Assembly: GCA_036850595.1 (NCBI GenBank)
Contig: CM072158.1
Coordinates: 21,448,578 to 21,512,577, forward strand
Source: Rhyacichthys aspro
Taxonomy: Eukaryota > Chordata > Actinopteri > Gobiiformes > Rhyacichthyidae
Direction of reading: 5' to 3'
Length of the DNA stretch: 64,000 nt
Below the pieces are notes generated by a model. That model made no database searches, was not told where the DNA came from, and saw only the letters and a list, made by a program, of their open reading frames with translations. Each line of letters begins with the position of its first letter. The stretch's first letter is position 1. This document shows, piece after piece, positions 33,600 to 47,340 of this stretch. Made by a program: the position numbers and the translations under genes.

Positions 33600-35270
33600 T
33601 ACTTTAGAGCTTGCAGTGTCTAAAATCAATCTCACTACATTCACATGTTGTAAAGTGTTGTGTCAGCTGTAAGTTACTGCAAATTGACCTATTCAGTGTT
33701 TCTTCTTGTAGACCAGAGGTGCCTAAACTTTTATCATTGTTTGTGATGAAAGGAAATAATTTTCCTCCTAGGTCTGTTAAAAAAAGCCTTGTGTCTGTTT
33801 GTCACTGCCTGTGCTGCTCCATTTTGTTCTGACGAGGTATCGCCTAATTAGAAGCCCGATGACTAACACGTTTTGACCCAGACCTTTCAAAAATCCTCAT
33901 CAAAATAGGACTAATTGTGGATTCATGGATCACCAGGGCCCTTTACCATGACAAGTACTTACAATGAATCCATGGCTTGCTGAGCCCTGCTGTACATGAC
34001 TTTAGGCAATCTGCCAAATAGGATGTGGCAGAATGTTTGGTCACGTCTGTTGAATAGTTATTGGGATGTGTCCTGGTGCTAGTGCAGTTCATATTAGTGC
34101 TAATGCCAGAGTGACCACAGTGGATTACTGCACTGGCAGACACTCACAATTAACAATGTGGTGGGCCTAAGATGGTAAATTTGCCAAGGGAAAATCTAAC
34201 AAGCACTAATGTGTCACAGTTAGCTGTTAGGTAGGCCTAAATCGTCCTTAACTCTCTAACAGCCCTCAACAGCTCCGGGGCCATGATACATATCAAACCA
34301 GTACTAATTACCCTGCACTTGTTTGACTCCCTCCAGTATTGTCTTATGAGCACTCTACTTGAAGAAGAAACTGCAGTACTGATAGCGTCAAGAGGCACAG
34401 AAACTTCAGTAAAGGCAACATGACAATGATATAAAAAATAAACTATGCATTAAAGTGAAGGTAGAAGATAGTATTCAGTCTGAAAAAAAGTGGTGTCAGG
34501 ATATTGCAACAGTTTGAATGTAGAATTCTGTGAATATGTAAATATATGTAAATTAAAATCACAAAAACAAACTATCCCTCTGAATGGGCTGTAGCAGTGT
34601 TTCTTTAACTCTAAGTACCACCTTTATGCTGATACAGATCTATGCCATTTTAAGTTTTATATGAACACATACCTATCTATCTATATGAATGTTATGAAAT
34701 GAATTTTGTTTGCTGTGCTACTTCTTTGAACAAATTTTGAATTCTTCAGCATTTTAAGGGGACGAGGGGGGGGACGAGTCCAAACATTTAGTATGTTATA
34801 GAAAGTTGGAGCAGAAATCAGTAGTTCTTCATTTTGTAGTTATCAGAAAGCTGACAAAATAACTCCACAGAGAGCCAGAGTACCACCAGTGGTACCTGTT
34901 TCACAGGTAGGTAGGTAAGGTTTTATATTTATTATTTATTTTAAATTATAGCCCATCCATTGTACTTAACTTCTAATTCAGCCTTCAATGCATTAAATAA
35001 ATAATAAATAATCTATTCATTAATTAATCTAAATCTATTAGTCTTGCCTTGCAACGCGCGCTGGTGGCGCCTGCACCAATGCGGTTATACAAGGAAAAAG
35101 GCACGTAAAAAGCTCTTCAAGAAAAAACAGCGAAATGCCAGCTTTTCAATCATCACAATCAATCTCAAAACCAATCATAAGGTTGTTGTTTTTTTTTTTT
35201 TTTTAAGATTTATACATCATATGAAAGATGAATAATCAAGCTTTCTGTGCACGTTTTTTTTTTAGGATAG
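33600..35270. other. Interval without recognised genes
   Basis: The second copy of the short direct duplication is here (33995-34053), along with a G-rich run near 34765 and a T-run near 35190. No exon or RNA gene is recognised. Confidence 0.5.
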
Positions 35271-35277
35271 GGCAATA

Positions 35278-36350
35278 CAATTCATTTTCAATTCAATTCA
35301 ATTCAATACTTTATTGTCATTGTTAAAATTAACAATATATAATAATAATATATAAGAGTATCAATCCACAGCATAAAATGGTGCAAGTTATTACGTGCAA
35401 TCCCATGAAGTGCAATCAAACTATGAGGCACAGTTTGTAAAATTGTGGTATCAGCACACAATAAACTGTACAATAGAAGTTACAATACAATAATGTGCAA
35501 AAAGCATTTAAAGTGCAACAAAGCCCTTTGCACAGCTCAGTCTGTGATGAGGAAGACTGAGAAGGTCAAGTGAATAAAGGTGAGTGTGGTGTGTGTGGGG
35601 TGAGTGCAGCAATGCAGAGTCCAGTTCACAGTTTTTGCAGATGTGTGGGGTAATTGTGTGGTTAGGTGGGGAAAGGTGGGAGAGGGGGTTAAAGTGTTCT
35701 TTCAGTGTTCTGACCGACTGGGGGTAGAGGCTGTTGGCCTCTCTGGTGGTTCTGGCCCAGATGGACCTGTATCTCCTCCCTGAGGGCAACAACTGTAACA
35801 GGTGATGTTCTGGGTGTGACCGGTCTCTGATGATGTTGTGCACTCGGAGCAGACAGCGGGAGGTGTACACGGTGGAGATCTTCAGGAGGCTGGCCCCAAT
35901 GATTCTCCCCACTGTTTGTACCACCCTCTGGAGCACCTGTTGTTCAGCCTTAGTGCAGCTGGTGAACTACACTAAGACTCCATAGGTCAACATGCTCTGT
36001 ACAATGATAAAAGTTTACCATGAGCCTCAGGGGGAGTTTAGCTCTCTTCAGTTTCCTCAGGTAGAAGAGGCGCTGCTAGGCTTACCCTACAGCTGAGGCA
36101 GTGTTACTGCCCGAGGACAGGACCTCCGTCACAGTCAGACCAAGGAACTTAAAGCTGGTGACGCTTTCTACCACTTGCCCTCCAATGCAGACTGGAGAGT
36201 GGCTGGGCTGGTTAGCTTTCCTGAAAACCACTATCATTTCCTTCGTCTTCTTGGTGATAAAAGCCAGGTTGTGATTGTTGCAAAAGAGGGGGAACAGTCA
36301 TGCGTGTAGAGTGTATAGAGCACTGACTGAGCACACAACCTCAGGGGGCT
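35278..36350 (-). pseudogene. Rex1/L2-like LINE 3' end
   Basis: The - strand frame at 35936-35508 reads LQRVVQTVGRIIGASL, CLLRVHNIIRDRSHPEHHLL and LLPSGRRYRSI, the C-terminal block of Rex1/L2-type ORF2 proteins. Upstream (36350-35940) only broken RT thumb sequence remains. The 3' end has aatgacaataaagtattg followed by an (ATTGA)n tail at 35280-35310. The copy is therefore 5'-truncated with an intact end. Confidence 0.78.
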
Positions 36351-37139
36351 CCGGTCTTTATCCATAAGCCATAATATTTGGCCAAGATACTATTTGAAAA
36401 TCAGTAATCTGATGGTGAAAAAAAAATCTAAACATTAAGAAATGAATTCCAAACGAAGTCCTTAGTATTACTAACAAACATTTGTTGTGATATATTTATG
36501 GTAGTTTTTTAAATTAAAATTTTTATTTTATTTAATTTTGATTGAAAAAGCTAGGTTGTCTGTGTTTTCTAGGTTTCTAAATTTATTAGGGTGCACTATG
36601 GCCTGAGTGGGTGTGAATTTACTTTTATCATCAACCAGTCAACTGTTGTCGAAAAATATGCGCATCCGTCGCTCAAAGACAGCAGCAAGGAGCGTGGTTT
36701 CACTCACAGACACGGAGCTATACACTCATCAGCAGAGCATAGTCAACTGAAGTAGGGGTAGGAATTTAAGAGCATGATATCCACACATTTTGTCCACAGT
36801 TATTAACTTGTGTTCAGACTGCAGCTTCTTGTTACCAGGCTAACTGAAAACAAACTGTTTGTAGCTAACATTTTTATCAGAGTTTCACAGCCCCTCCCTC
36901 TGAGTGTTACCACAGAGCCCCACGGAGCAAACTGCTGTCTTTACTCATAATATGATTTATTAATATATTTATGTAAAAATCCATAATCTGGTTAATTAAC
37001 TCCAACCTGAGGATGATTTCTTTTCCCTTTGGTTTGAAAAAATGCTGACCTCTGTGTTATTGTAGCTACCACAAGAATCATAAAAAAAAAAGAATCTTAA
37101 ATAAAATGACTTACTCTTTTACTTTAAGTTTATATATTC

Positions 37140-37540
37140 ATTCATCTTCTACTGCTTATCCCACTTTGTGGGGTCGCGGGTGGCTGGAGCCTATCCCAGC
37201 TTTGGGCCTTAGGCGGGGTACACCCTGGACAGTGGCCAGTTCGTCGCAGGGCTGACACTTAGACGTACATTGACAGACAACCATTCACTCTCAAATTCAT
37301 CCACTAGGGGCACTTTAGAGTCACCAATTCACCTATACATGCATGTTTTTGGACGGTGGGAGGAAGCCGGAGATCCCGGAGAGAACCCACGGTGTCACGG
37401 GGAGGACATGCAGACCCCTCACAGAAAGACCAGAGTTAGCCAATGATGTTTTTTTTTGGGTCGGCCGGGATTCGTACTCACGACCTTCTTGCTGTGAAGC
37501 GGGAGCGCTAACCACTCCGCTACCGTGCACCCCCAACAAA
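37140..37540 (-). repeat. tRNA-head dispersed repeat, full length
   Basis: This is the best copy in the window. Reading inward from 37540 on the - strand, the tRNA-like head comes first (the + strand shows ggattcgtactcacgacc for box B and gcgctaaccactccgctacc for box A), then the catgcatgttttt block, ggggtacaccctgg, ggctggagcctatcccag and a (TGAA)n tail at 37140. A T-rich insertion sits at 37447-37455. Confidence 0.8.
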
Positions 37541-37789
37541 AAAGTTGGTCTTTACTTTAACTTTTATACTTTTATAAAATTTAGGTGCAATGTTTTGCAA
37601 CTGCTGTGCTCTTTGGACTCTTCTATTCCTTCCCATAAGTTACTTATCGAAGCATGATCCTGATGATGTTATAGTCTGTACATGTCTTGTGTTAGATTTG
37701 GTTCGCTGTACAACCTTATGGTGAATTGAGTTTTGTCACACTTCTAATAGCTAGTTGCCGTATCAAAATAATTTTGCCCCTCTCACATA

Positions 37790-37998
37790 ATTCACACCTG
37801 GGGCAGACAGAGAGGAGGACTGCCCTACACACAGTGCTCACTGCCTTCCCCGACCACCACCAAACTCACCTCTACAGTGTACAAACAAAGGCAAGATGGG
37901 TCAAGTGTCTCGCCCAATGGCAGTATGAAGGGGAGGGAGCAGGAATCAATCCGCCAACCGTCCGGTAATTGGCTCTACCTCCTGAGCCACTGCACCCC
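37790..37998 (-). repeat. tRNA-derived SINE
   Basis: From 37998 on the - strand it reads GGGGTGCAGTGGCTCAGG (box A region), then GGCGGATTGATTCCTGCTCC (box B region), then the body with CATTGGGCGAGACACTTGAC. The order and spacing match a common fish SINE with a tRNA head. The 3' end is truncated or diverged near 37790. Confidence 0.7.
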
Positions 37999-38094
37999 AT
38001 GTGTTGTGTAGGGTAGATTTGAACAAATTGTGTAAAATTAACATGCTTAAAGAAGTGAAATTATGTAAAAAGTAAGTGCCTTTCAGCTTATCCC

Positions 38095-38200
38095 CAACCA
38101 GCATAAACATGCAAACATGAGTAGCTTGGTAATGTTTTTACGCTGGATGCCCTTCCTGTTGCAACCCTCTCCATTTAGCCGAGCTAGGGACAAAAATGTG
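38095..38200. repeat. Short fragment of a fish dispersed repeat
   Basis: tggtaatgtttttacgctgg atgcccttcctgttgcaaccct is a motif I recognise from repetitive DNA in fish; no boundaries are visible. Confidence 0.4.
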
Positions 38201-41200
38201 AAATTATGTGATTCCAATCACAAACTAATTACCAACCCTAACCCAAGATGTTTGTGGTGAAATAACCTAATGGTTTAGGTGCAACCAATGTCCACGATTG
38301 AATTACATAATTACATAAATGTAAATAAATACAAGGTATTTCTTTCAGTGTAGTGCAGCTTGTTTGAGTAGGTGTGTTATCTGAATGCTGCTCTGGCCTA
38401 ACAAATCATACTGAGTCTGCCTAAAATGGTGGGCCCTGGCGGGCTCCAAGCAGATTCCAGTTCATTTATGTTGAGAACACAAACTGGCCTCAATCTGACC
38501 CAACTACATGAATAAAGCCCCTTTGTAGATAAAATAAGCTCCCGTAGAAAACCCTGTGGTATTCCAATATGAAATATGAGACACTCAAGGCAGAAACCTC
38601 ACGGAAGTTTTGTGCTTTACACACAATAAGGACTTTGACAATACATTTGTGTTTCTTGTCCAATAACCTTGGTTTTTCCCAGTCAATTCACTCAAACAAC
38701 AAAGAGCATGTATATGACGACAAAACCAAAACATATATAAATATGTTATGTTTATAATATGTTTATATATAAATATATAAATTATAAATTGGTTCTTTCG
38801 AGTCTTTTATGCTTTGATTTTGACAGTTTAGACTGGTCATGTCCAGTTCAGTTTTGTTCAGAACAAAATGACATTTTAAATGTTCTTATCAACAAGCCTT
38901 TCAAGACTGAACATTACTGTACAACAGAAGTAGCCTACCCATGTGCATGTACAGCACCTCATAAAACTCGCTCGGTCTACCCTGTAGTTGTGGGTTGCAA
39001 AGTGTCTTTGCCAGCTGTACACAATTGTTGTCCGTCAATAGCAGGCTACAAAATTAATAAAAACAGAAGCCATGCAGTAAATTAAAAGCACACTAAAAAC
39101 ATGGACTTCAGAACAACCCTGCCATTTCAGATCGACCTCCCAGTGATAACTGGAACATCTGTGCCCCCTGACCCCAACTCCTCTCACTGAGTTGGATCAG
39201 ACTGTTCCCCTCCTGCTAACATAATGCGGACATTTTCATTTGTCTGTATATTTGATGGACTATGTAAATATGATATTGGGCTAAAGAAATAAACATGATT
39301 TTCAATGAGTTTTACTTTTGCTTCAAAATATTGACATTTGTTACAGTGAACATTTGATTGTGCTGATTTGTTAAACACCAGCAGCTTAAACAGGAGCAGA
39401 AAAAGACAATTTCACTGATAGCTCCATACAAAATACCAAGTTTACTTCCCTGTCTACTTTTTTTTACAGTACTCAGTACTTACGTTTACTTATCTTAAAA
39501 TATATTGCATAATAATGTGGATTGCCTGTATGAACCGTGCATTTTTATGGCTTTGTTTACTGAAGAAAAGAAATGAGGTTAGTTCACACAGTAGGATTTT
39601 GTTTCCTATTTGCATAAATATTCAATACAATCTCTGCAGGAACAAACTCCCCTCAAGGGCAGAATACATCCCTCTCTAACACTCTAACTACACTCTGAGG
39701 CCACAGAGGGAAGAAAAACAAGTAGCTATGTCATCTTTACAGACTGATGTAGGGTGAGCGTCATAGTAATTAAACAGAACTATATATACTCCACACTGCA
39801 TTGTTCAGACGCAGCTTTACTCAGAAGAGACACAACAGCCATATCATTACTAGTCAGATCTGTATGGTATACTGATCCATTCAAGCATGAGTGGCAAATT
39901 TTAAACCAGAAACCTGAAAACCAGAAAACAGACATGTTAAGGTCGTTCTCATTTACTCCCATTCTTTACGTGCTCAAATTCTTGTGAATCTGTTCTCACA
40001 TTTTGTGATATTGTGTTGAATGTGTTTGGATGTCAGTGCCGTCCCCATATCTAAATGTCAGTGTGGATTCAAACAGGACTGTGTCGCATTGAGTGGCTTG
40101 AGGACATTCATTTCTGAAGCCTAAATATAGAAGCAGCACGTGATAAGGTGAGGTAAGGCTGTGGTCACAAGTGCTCTGAGGTTGATGCTAACGTCTGGAA
40201 ACAGGCTGTTGGCAGATGGATAGTTAACAGTTCAGTTCCAGGCCACACAGTCCATAGGGCTCATACTTCCTGTGACTGCAGAATGCACTCACATATGCAT
40301 GTAGACTGTGCTTTGAAGTCAACAAGGCCGCTCCATTAACCATGCAGTATGTGTAAGAAATTGTTTTTCCAAAGTCATTTAATTCAGAACACCTGAGCTA
40401 CATGATGCTAATTTAAGTATCATCAACATGTGCTCTGTCACATTGTGAGTTATCTGTTGTTTGTCTAGCTAAGTTAAGGTAAGCTAAAATTAGCTAGTCC
40501 ATAGTGACCAAGGCTGTAGGTGATCATTTATACTTAATTATGGGGTTTCCAAGGTTTAGCCAGGGCTGCAAAATTTTCCAAAAGCCTTGGAGTGAGATTT
40601 GGTAGGGCTGTGTGCTCAATGTTTTTCCCCCATTAAACAAAAACATTGTAATACCATTTATCATATTAGTGTTTCTCAACGTAGGGCCCAGGGTCCTTGA
40701 GTAATTACTATTTTGTAACTCTGAATGTGTAGCCTTACCTTAAGTTATTTGGGGTAATTCTAGAGTTAGAGAGTTAGGGGTGCCTCGTGCACTCATTGAC
40801 TAAGACCAAAGATAGATTTATTTGTCTCACAGGGAGGCAGACTAAGTGGCCAAAAGAAGCCTTTTGATAGTTTTGGATTCATAGTTAGATGCAAGTTTCT
40901 GATACTATAAAGCAGGGGGGTCTGGAGGTCTTCCCCCAGAAAAAAATAAATAAAACAGATGTAATCTCCTGTTTATTGGGGCATTTTAGATTATGTTATT
41001 ATAGTTTAGCTTGCTATGGTCACACACTTGAAGGCTTTAAAACTGAAAAAGAAGGCCGTATATTCTTTATAAAACCCACCCTTTACTCTAACTTCAGTCC
41101 CAATAAATGGACAAACAAACTACTTTGTTGGGAGCATGTTGTGAAAAACATTATTCCACCAACTTGTAGCTTATAGTACTGTGTGTTGTGGGTCTATATT

Positions 41201-41680
41201 ATTTTAATACATTAGATCAATAGTTAAATCTAATTTCCAATTCCCATGAATAGATTATCTTTTTACCTTATGTCCTCCTGATGTACTGCTGGCAAAAATT
41301 AAATGCAGGTTTCACAATGGCTAGCGCTTAAGCAAGACAAACCAAAGCACAAACAGTCACTTGCGAGCAGAGCCTCTGTAAGAGTGAGGTGCTGTGAGGG
41401 GGCCGAGACCGCATGCTCAGACACAGAGCTCTGATCAGAGTCAACATTATTAACTAACCTATCGTTGCACATGTTTAATGAATTTGCAAGCACAGTGTAT
41501 GTGTAAAATGCACAAATAAAAGTGACAAAATGAAATGCAAAGTAGATGCCAAAAGCCAAAACTATCTCAACGACAACTGAGCAAGACACTGCAAGATGCT
41601 GCAAGACAGTGAACTCACCAAAAAGATGACTGCTTTTCATTTGTTTTACATGAAAACTTTACTGTAACTGCTTCAGGTTA
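38200..41680. other. Interval without recognised genes
   Basis: AT-rich DNA with many short open frames but no conserved protein, splice-flanked exon or RNA gene that I can recognise. Confidence 0.45.
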
Positions 41681-41890
41681 AAGGGGGAGCACGGTGGTAG
41701 AGTGGTTAGCACTTCTGCCTCAGTGCAAGAAGGTTGTAAGTTTTGTGAGGAGTTTGCATGTCCTCCCCTTGTTATTGTGGGTTACCTACAGGTATGGCTT
41801 CCTCTCACTGTCTAATCACATGCTTATGTAGATGAATTGGTGAGTCTACATTGCTCCTAGTGAATGAATGTGAGAGTGAGTGGTTGTCTG
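41681..41890 (+). repeat. tRNA-head dispersed repeat, 3' part missing
   Basis: The tRNA-like head gcacggtggtagagtggtta and gcacttctgcctcagtgcaag is followed by ggagtttgcatgtcctcccc, tagatgaattggtgagtcta and gagtgagtggttgtctgtca. It stops before the ccagggtgtaccc block. An (AT)n microsatellite follows it. Confidence 0.75.
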
Positions 41891-41923
41891 TCAGTATCTG
41901 CATCTGAGTCAGTATGTTTTTAA

Positions 41924-41924
41924 G

Positions 41925-41989
<65 letters not shown>
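41924..41989. repeat. (AT)n microsatellite
   Basis: About 64 bases of perfect AT dinucleotide directly right of the truncated tRNA-head repeat. Confidence 0.95.
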
Positions 41990-41992
<3 letters not shown>

Positions 41993-42008
41993 GACCTTAA
42001 TTGGAGTA

Positions 42009-42337
42009 CAGTGGTCCCTCGTTTATCGCGGGGGGTTACGTTCTAAAAATAGTGCAGAACGTTTCGTCGACATTGTGGGTTTTATCGGGGAGAAAACTTG
42101 CAAACATACAGCACTTCAGAGTCACACTGCTAGCGATCGAACATTTATGTAAATTTGGCAAGCTGAACGCATTCTGTAATGTACAGGAGACACGGCACGG
42201 AGGAGATTGATTGACAATAGTGTACAGTCCCTTAGCCAATCAGGACGCAGAACACAATGCAAAATTGCACTAAAAAAAAAAATCCGCGAAACAGCGAGGC
42301 CGCAAAAGGTGAACCGCGTTATAGTGAGGGACAACTG
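42009..42337. mobile_element. 329-bp pogo/Tigger-like MITE
   Basis: The terminal inverted repeats CAGTGGTCCCTCGTTTATCG (left) and CAGTTGTCCCTCACTATAAC (right, reverse complement) are bounded by TA on both sides. CAGT-GTCCCTC ends with TA duplication are those of Tigger/pogo elements. It has no coding capacity. Confidence 0.82.
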
Positions 42338-42349
42338 TATGCTCATAGT

Positions 42350-43950
42350 TCGATCAAGCACGTGCTTTAACACATTATAAACTACAGCAGACTAAGCTTG
42401 TTCTTCTAAACTTTTTACAACGCGACAGACCAAAATAACAAACAAACAGGAAACAGTGGCAGGGTGACGCTATATACAGTATGTCTTCACTGATCTAAAA
42501 ACTGCTCTTCAAGTTCTTCTCATCTGTTTGTGTGTGTTAGTCTTTGGCCCTGTCTTGCACTGGTGCATGCTCTGTGCGCTGTGTGCCTTCTTCCAATTTT
42601 GTAAAATTTCAATGACTGCACCCCCAGTCAGAGTAAGGCGACTGCAGCTGTTAAAAACTACGATTATAATTGGACCAAGGCAATAATTATATTTTCTCTA
42701 CCTGCATGTAAACATACTTAGTGTCAGCGCTGTGACTAACCATTGTTTGGAGTCTTTAGTCATAATCAGTGAATGCTATTGAACACTAATTTTTGATAAA
42801 TAAACTAAAATAAACTCATTAAAACCATGTCAAGACACAATATAAATGTGCCCATTACAGAAAATGTACAAGATAGACATCTAGTGAGGGTGAATTATTA
42901 CACGTAATATTATTACACAGAATATGGTTTATTTGGGTTATTTTCTATTGTTTTCTGATGTCATGTGTCTCTTTGTGGCATACATGTGTGTTAGCATGTC
43001 CCATCCTTGAACAGTTGTCATATTTTATCCACTGCAGTCCATTGCTTAATCGTTGTGTTTACTTATTTCTTCTTATCCAATTGTGCAATATTTTTTACTG
43101 TTTTGTCATGTATTTGTATTATAATATCATCTTTGTGACACTTGGTTTGTGGCACCCTGGAAATATGAAACATTTCGGCTCACTCTTACTTACTTTTTAT
43201 TTTCTTATAATTGTGTTAATATGTAATAATAATGATAAATTGTCTGTAAATATGCTTTGTGGCTCTCAGAAATTCATAACAACTCACCTGTAGAATTAAT
43301 TAATTAAATAAATACAATGTAATACGTACGTTACAGCACTGGATGGCAGTAGTGACAATGGAAGGTTGGTGAGTGATAAGGCAGAAGTAAAACAGTTCAG
43401 TGCAGGCAGTAAGCACTCAGTCAATGAGGAAGCAATTACTAATCAATTCTTTATTATTTTGTGTTAAAGGTGAGGAGAGTGCAAAAGCATCACATAAATG
43501 ACACTGTTAGGTTCCGCAAAGTATATAGTCCCTCTATAAAATTTTCCCGTATTCACCAGTCATTTTGTGTGCTATTCGTTTGTTCATAATTTTTTCTACA
43601 CTGAGCGGGTCTTTGAACGCACCTCTTTGTTCATACAGCTCGCAATTATCGGCACAAAGAGACACCGTTTATCGCTTCGTTTTATACTGTGCGTCCATTA
43701 GAAAGTGAATAAACTTGCGTTAACAGACGCACTTGACGCATTTTTCGGGGTCCACATACCTGAACATATAGCTAAATAATGTCGTGACCAGACACCCTGG
43801 GGTGATTGCTACTCAGGGAAATCAGTTACTATACAAGGACAAGGTTTTGTATGTCCAGGTATCTTTTTGTTGTTTTGTTGTCTGGGATTGTCCAAGTTTT
43901 TGCTCAAACCCTGCCTTTCAGATGGAATATGGAAAGAGAGCGGGCATTTA
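42350..43950. other. Interval without recognised genes
   Basis: AT-rich, nothing recognised. The 111-codon frame at 42958-43293 is hydrophobic but has no features of a known protein. Confidence 0.45.
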
Positions 43951-43960
43951 TACTGTAGGG

Positions 43961-44416
43961 CACACATGTCAAACTCAAGGCCCGGGGGCCCTTTGCAATG
44001 TTTTATTTGGCCTTCCAATACATTTAGGAGGTGATTTTTTTGGGGGGAGCACTTAAACAAAAAAAAAAGACAAAAGGCATTAAACTATTCTATGTTTTTT
44101 GTGAGAATGCCACTCCACAAGGAAACAAAATATAACCTAACTGGGGTAACCACATATTTAAAGGACAAAAATGAGGGCAAGGTGGCACATATTGAAATGA
44201 ATTAATAAAATCACGTTTGAAAAGGAGACATCAAAGGAGAAAATGAGTGTTCCAAATAAACTGAAGTGGTAAAGACTCTAAAATAAAAGCTTACATTCAA
44301 ACTACATTGTAACTGTAAAATATTTTAAAATATTCCGAAATGTTGCAGTCTTTGGCCCGTGAAATAATTCTTATTTACTATCTCGGCCCCTCACGACTTT
44401 GAGTTTGACACCACAG
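43961..44416. mobile_element. 456-bp nonautonomous hAT-like element
   Basis: The left end cacacatgtcaaactcaagg and the right end, read in reverse complement as CTGTGGTGTCAAACTCAAAG, form inverted repeats around TGTCAAACTCAA. An 8-bp duplication flanks them: ctgtaggg at 43953-43960 and ctgtaagg at 44417-44424 (seven of eight identical). An 8-bp target duplication is the hAT hallmark. Confidence 0.82.
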
Positions 44417-44429
44417 CTGTAAGGGAACT

Positions 44430-46860
44430 TTCCTTCACTAATTTTTATAAATATCAACAAATAAAAAGTTGTATAAAACACAAATGTGGTATAAACATTC
44501 CAAGAATATTTCAAAGCCCAATATGAAAAACCATAGAATCTATGAACTCTCCTAGAAAGACAAAATCTAAAATTTACTCACTTAATAATACATATCATTG
44601 ACAGGAAAGGAAAACTATTGGAGATATTTAAACTACTTGATAATCTACGCCAAAAACAAATTATGACTGATCCCAGTTTTGTCCCTGTTGCATTGTTGAA
44701 GGATACAGAAGTGTTATCAATCTCAGAAAAAGCTGGTATTACTTGCAATGGCAACAGCAAAAAGTGCAGCACTATTCAGTTTTCACAGCACTGGATGTAA
44801 TAACCTTAGATTGTGATTTTTCATTGTAACATAGATTGTAGCCTACCAATGACAATTTGGATTTGCATTTATTTTTTTATTTTTTTAATTATTACAACTA
44901 AACAATTTTTAAATATTCCATTAGTGTTCCTTTTAATTGCATGGTGTGTATTGGTGTGAATGTAAATAACTCCTAGGGTTTTTGTAAGTGGTAGGTTTAC
45001 TTAGGGATTAAGTTAACTATAAGTTGATCTAATTGAAGAGAGGGTTTGCAAAAGCAGCCAGACCAGAATCACCAGAATTAACAACACCTTGAAACAGTGT
45101 GTGTTCACATAATGACTGAAGGCAGAAATGCTTTTGTGAGGATAGATGAGAGCAAATTCTGTCATAAGAGAAATGTAAGAAATACAACTGTGTAGTGTAT
45201 GTGACCATATTTTCTTAAGGATAGAGAAAATATTTTTATTTGCGGGTTATTTGCAAATACATAACAGAAAAGGAAATACTAAGAACACATAAAGAAGTTA
45301 TCTGAAAAAGTCTATGATATGTTACAGGTAAAGTAGCCCGGGGCATTCATTTTAGTTGTTATATTTTATATTACTGCCAATTCTGGTGTTCTGTGGCAAA
45401 GGATACAGGATGTCAGGCCCTCAGGCCAGAGACATTTACACCAGTGGCCTGCTGGAGGTCATTTTGTAGGGCTCTGGCAGTGCTCATCCTGTTCCAGATA
45501 ACAGTCCTGCTGATGAGTTAAGGACCTTCTACAGTCCAGCTCTCCTATAGTAACTGCATGGCCCCTCCATGCTCTTGACACTGTGCTTGGAGGCACCAAG
45601 CCTCTGGTAATGGCATGTATTCATGTGCCATCCTCTGTAGGGTCCAGGTACTCCACCATGCTACCAGTAGTGACACTGACCCTAGCCAAATGCATAGTAC
45701 TAGTGGAAAAATCAGATGAGAAAGATGAGTAGGGAAAATGTGGTCTCATCTGTATAACCATTTTTGTTTTGGGCATCATCTCATTATTGGCCTTCTAGTG
45801 CACTTGTTGTTAATGTCTTTAACACCAAAGCAGCTGAAACTGTTTAACAACCCCTTTGCTGCCTAACTGACCAAATCAATATCCCAGAAGTTGAATGGAC
45901 TTTATGATATTCTATGATTAAAAAGTGTTCCTTTAATTTTTTAATTTAATACTTTTGGTATCTAGTACCCATATTAATCCTAGGACACATTCAACATGTA
46001 ACTTTATTTTTTCTCAGTGCAGGGGCAATTTTGTGTGACCTGGAGGAGGAGAGGCTGGGTGTTTGGTATGCTTGAGATAAATGAAAGAAGAAGGCCTACA
46101 CTAATTTGTACACAGAAGAAATACTGCAAATCTACTGTCAATAATAGAGAAATATGTCAGGCCCATGTATGCTATTTTAGGGGATTTTTGGTGCCCCTGC
46201 CAAACTATTTAACAAAAAGTTTACAGTTTACAGGCAATCTAGGAGAGCAGACTCTGTGAAGGGCTCTAAATTTTACTACTGGCTGGGTAGGCAGCACAGA
46301 ACGGGAACCTTAGGCCGTTCTCTCAAGGACATTTGAACATCATACCGATTATGAGAGTCCAGTAGTACTTTCTGGGCCCCATGCTAAGGTTTGCTTAGGA
46401 AACTTGCAATTCACACACTCTTTACATTTTAGTTGTGTATGAGACAACAGACAAGTACAGTTAATAAATCTTACACTTTATCATTTTGACAAAGTGTGTT
46501 TGTTGTTTCAATGTTTATAAATAATAAAAAAAAAATACACCAATGATTGAAGGATTGATGAAGTGTCTCTAAGTTTTATATTACCATAAAATAAAGCTGT
46601 AAGAGTAAAATATGCATTTAGCAGCCCTGATTATGTGTTGTTACTGAGCAACAAATCGGAAAATTAACATAATATAATTTACGTAATATTAACTTGATAT
46701 AAAGCAGAATAGGAAAATACTTTGGTCTTGAATGAGTTTATTAGTTATGTAATGGTTATTACATGCCATTAATATATTTAACATGGAATTACTCTGCAAA
46801 CTTATCTAAATCTTATCTAATCTTATTTCCTATTTTGTACCATCTTATCACCATGCTATT
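44430..46860. other. Interval without recognised genes
   Basis: AT-rich DNA; no exon, RNA gene or repeat family recognised. Confidence 0.45.
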
Positions 46861-46863
46861 ATC

Positions 46864-47340
46864 ATGCAATTGCATTTTAAGTACTTAGGATCAACAGGGT
46901 GTGGAAAAGTGTCAGGTGTGTTGTGTGATAAAAGAGTACCAGCAGTAATGAAAGGTCTACAGGACAATGGTGAGACCAGAGATGTTGTATGGTTTGGAGA
47001 CAGGGGCTCTGAGGTAAAACACAAGGAAGAGTTAGCAGATCTGAAGATATTGAGGTTCTCTTTGGGAGTGCAGGGAAAGACAGGATCCATGATCATATGA
47101 TCAGAGGAGAGATAATGAATATCTTGGTCAAAGGGTGCTAAGGTTAGAGTTGCCTGGCAGGAGGCTGAGAGGAAGACCAAAGAGGAGGTTTATGGATGTA
47201 GCGAAGGTGGACATGAAGGTAGTTGGTTTGAGAGAAGATAATGCAGGGGATAGAGGTAAATGGAGGCATGATGACTTGCCGTGGCGACCCCTGAAAAGAG
47301 CAGTCAAAAGGAAAAGAAGAAGATTTTCCCACCAGATGCC
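46864..47340 (+). pseudogene. LINE 3'-end remnant (RT C-terminal region)
   Basis: Broken frames read KVSGVLCDKRVPAVMKG, LKILRFSLGV and, after a gap, MLRLELPGRRLRGRPKRRFM and DVAKVDMKVVGLREDNAGDR. This is the C-terminal part of an endonuclease-reverse transcriptase family common in fishes. The middle block (the usual RLRWxGHV motif) is deleted around 47090-47130. It ends in aaaagaagaaga at 47320. Confidence 0.75.

Noticed and set aside
37140..37998. tRNA genes
   Set aside because: The box A and box B matches belong to the heads of tRNA-derived repeats. The sequences do not fold as full tRNAs and continue into known repeat bodies.
42958..43293. Hydrophobic 111-codon frame as a possible small membrane protein
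   Set aside because: AT-rich DNA commonly gives Phe/Leu/Ile-rich frames. There is no conserved motif, splice context or start context.
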